Part shown: piece by piece, positions 21,264-22,480 of the stretch
Position numbering within the stretch: position 1 is the stretch's first letter
Layout of the letters: each line of letters opens with the position of its first letter
Origin: an uncultured Lachnospiraceae bacterium
Lineage (GTDB): Bacteria; Bacillota; Clostridia; Lachnospirales; Lachnospiraceae
Reading direction: 5' to 3'
Assembly (NCBI GenBank): GCA_910578795.1
Contig: CAJTSD010000051.1
Coordinates: 1 to 22,480, forward strand
Length of the DNA stretch: 22,480 nucleotides
The notes under the pieces: generated by a model
What the model was told of the DNA's origin: nothing
Seen by the model: the letters and a program-made list of their open reading frames with translations, nothing else
Database searches by the model: none
Program-made: the position numbers and the translations under genes

Positions 21264-21299
21264 AAAATACATGTACCATATATTTTAAAATACAAGTAC
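21264..21299. repeat. Two 13-bp direct repeats upstream of the recombinase gene
   Basis: AAAATACATGTAC (21264-21276) and AAAATACAAGTAC (21287-21299) differ at one base and start 23 bp apart, directly before the ribosome binding site. They could be recombinase arm sites or an operator. Confidence 0.65.
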
Positions 21300-21314
21300 A
21301 AGGAGAATTTTACG

Positions 21315-22235
21315 ATGAACGATTTACAAACACACATGAAAAATTATTTGGAGCACTGCACCTCGCAAAAACGCTTAGATGAAAAGACGATAAAAGCCTA
21401 TCAAATTGATTTAAGGCAATTTTCCGAGCATATTTCCGACACGGAAATTGCACGCATTACGGCAGACCTTATTGAATCCTATATTGCCCGGCTACACAGT
21501 CTGTATAAACCCAAGACTGCCAAGCGAAAAATTGCCTCTGTCAAGGCATTCTTTCATTATCTTGAATACAAGGACCTGATTGAACGAAATCCATTTAATA
21601 AAATACAGATACGTTTTCGGGAACCTGTTATTCTCCCTAAAACAATACCGCTACAGACTGTTGAAACCTTTCTGTCTATCATTTATATGCAGCGTAAAAG
21701 CGCCAAAACCGATTACCAAAGACGCAACGCCCTGCGGGATGCCGCCGTTGCGGAGCTTTTATTTGCAACAGGTATGCGCATTTCTGAGCTTTGTTCCCTG
21801 CAAAGCAGCAGTGTAAATTTATGCGACGGAACAATTTTGATATACGGCAAAGGGGATAAGGAGCGGCGGATTCAGATTTGTAACAGCAGTGTGATTCAGA
21901 TTTTAAAAGAATATCAGAATGAATTTTCTCTTGAAATGAAAAACTGCAGACATTTTTTTGCCAATCAGGCGGGAAAAGCGATGTCCGATCAGGCAGTGCG
22001 TCGAATGATCAATAAATATACCACCCTCGCCGCAATCGAACTGCACATTACTCCACACATGTTCCGCCATACGTTTGCGACCTGTCTTTTGGAAGCGGAT
22101 GTTGATATTCGTTACATTCAGGAAATGCTTGGGCATAGTTCCATTCATATTACAGAAATCTATACTCATGTGACGGTTGCAAAGCAAAGAGATATTTTAG
22201 CAAGCAAACATCCGCGAAAGCATTTTTTAATTTAA
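21315..22235 (+). CDS. Tyrosine recombinase/integrase, XerC/XerD-like
   Basis: The 306-residue protein is complete. The N-terminal SAM-like core-binding domain covers about residues 5-95. The catalytic domain has the full set of residues: R155 (TGMRISEL), K179 (GKGDKER), H248 and R251 (HMFRHTF), H274 (LGHSS) and Y283 (EIYTHV). It should cut and rejoin DNA at specific sites through the Tyr. Its length fits Xer proteins, but XerC/XerD, a phase-variation invertase and a mobile-element integrase cannot be told apart from this sequence. AAGGAG lies 9 nt before the ATG. No neighbouring mobile-element genes are visible in the window. Confidence 0.95.
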   Translation: MNDLQTHMKNYLEHCTSQKRLDEKTIKAYQIDLRQFSEHISDTEIARITADLIESYIARLHSLYKPKTAKRKIASVKAFFHYLEYKDLIERNPFNKIQIRFREPVILPKTIPLQTVETFLSIIYMQRKSAKTDYQRRNALRDAAVAELLFATGMRISELCSLQSSSVNLCDGTILIYGKGDKERRIQICNSSVIQILKEYQNEFSLEMKNCRHFFANQAGKAMSDQAVRRMINKYTTLAAIELHITPHMFRHTFATCLLEADVDIRYIQEMLGHSSIHITEIYTHVTVAKQRDILASKHPRKHFLI

Positions 22236-22240
22236 TTTTT

Positions 22241-22280
22241 AGGGCAGCGCTTATGTTTTTTGAAATGGCGCTGCTCTTTT
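22241..22280 (+). terminator. Intrinsic terminator of the recombinase gene
   Basis: AGGGCAGCGC (22241-22250) and GCGCTGCTCT (22268-22277) form a 10-bp stem with one wobble around a 17-nt loop, followed directly by a T-run. It begins 5 bp after the stop codon. Confidence 0.85.
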
Positions 22281-22480
22281 ATACTTATTTGTTATCAATT
22301 ATAGCCTGTGCTAGATTATATTATTTCTTTCGTATATTTTGTGTTGGTATATTATAGAGCAGAATGGTTGTTAATCGTTATATGGGGCTATGAAAGGCTA
22401 ATGGTGAAATGAGCGGTTTATGATAGATAATCCCGTATTATTAGTTAACTGTTTCAGGTATTAAAAAAACATTTACTTCA
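22281..22480. other. AT-rich end of the window without a recognisable gene
   Basis: Two hundred bases follow the recombinase terminator. I see no ORF of note, RNA gene, repeat matching the upstream recombinase region, or clear promoter. The piece may belong to a gene or element that starts beyond the window. Confidence 0.6.

Overview
The window looks like a chromosomal stretch of a low-to-mid GC Firmicute, probably a clostridial or Lachnospiraceae-like bacterium. This rests on the strong AGGAGG-type ribosome binding sites, vegetative sigma-type promoters, several TTG/GTG starts, Gram-positive-style lipoproteins and a clostridial-type I-B CRISPR-Cas set. No rRNA or tRNA was seen, and no taxonomic search could be run.

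Region 1 (1-9600, minus strand) is a complete type I-B CRISPR-Cas locus. In transcription order it reads cas6, cas8b, cas7, cas5, cas3, cas4, cas1, cas2, a leader, and a CRISPR array that runs off the left edge. Six identical 30-nt repeats with 34-35-nt spacers are visible. Cas6 should cut the transcript at the ATTGAAAT end of each repeat. Cas8b, Cas7, Cas5, Cas6 and probably an internally translated Cas11b would form Cascade. Cas3 (HD nuclease plus helicase) degrades targets, and Cas4, Cas1 and Cas2 acquire spacers. All key catalytic motifs are present and no gene is broken. Two details are unusual. A tandem array of three small hairpins with compensatory base changes sits between cas7 and cas5. 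An excellent Shine-Dalgarno and in-frame ATG inside cas8b is positioned to make a separate 124-residue small subunit.

Region 2 (9600-11280) holds a divergent gene for a Kef/CPA2-type cation:proton antiporter. It has a near-consensus promoter, two strong consecutive inverted repeats in its 5' leader, and an intrinsic terminator overlapping its stop codon.

Region 3 (11280-18626, minus strand) is an apparent operon of three paralogous lipoproteins of about 800 residues. Each has a lipobox and three Asp/Asn-rich calcium-loop-like motifs at matching positions. Their function is unknown. A pair of 28-bp direct repeats, each centred on TTCGCGAA, brackets a candidate promoter upstream.

Region 4 (18627-21230) contains small metabolic and regulatory genes. 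A carboxymuconolactone decarboxylase-family gene is divergent from a MerR-family regulator, with a MerR-style 19-bp-spacer promoter and four 12-bp tandem repeats between them. A small helix-turn-helix-like protein follows, convergent with merR. Last comes a 4-oxalocrotonate tautomerase-like gene in an operon with a histidine phosphatase.

Region 5 (21231-22480) carries a complete XerC/D-like tyrosine recombinase with its own terminator, then about 200 bp of AT-rich DNA without a recognisable gene.
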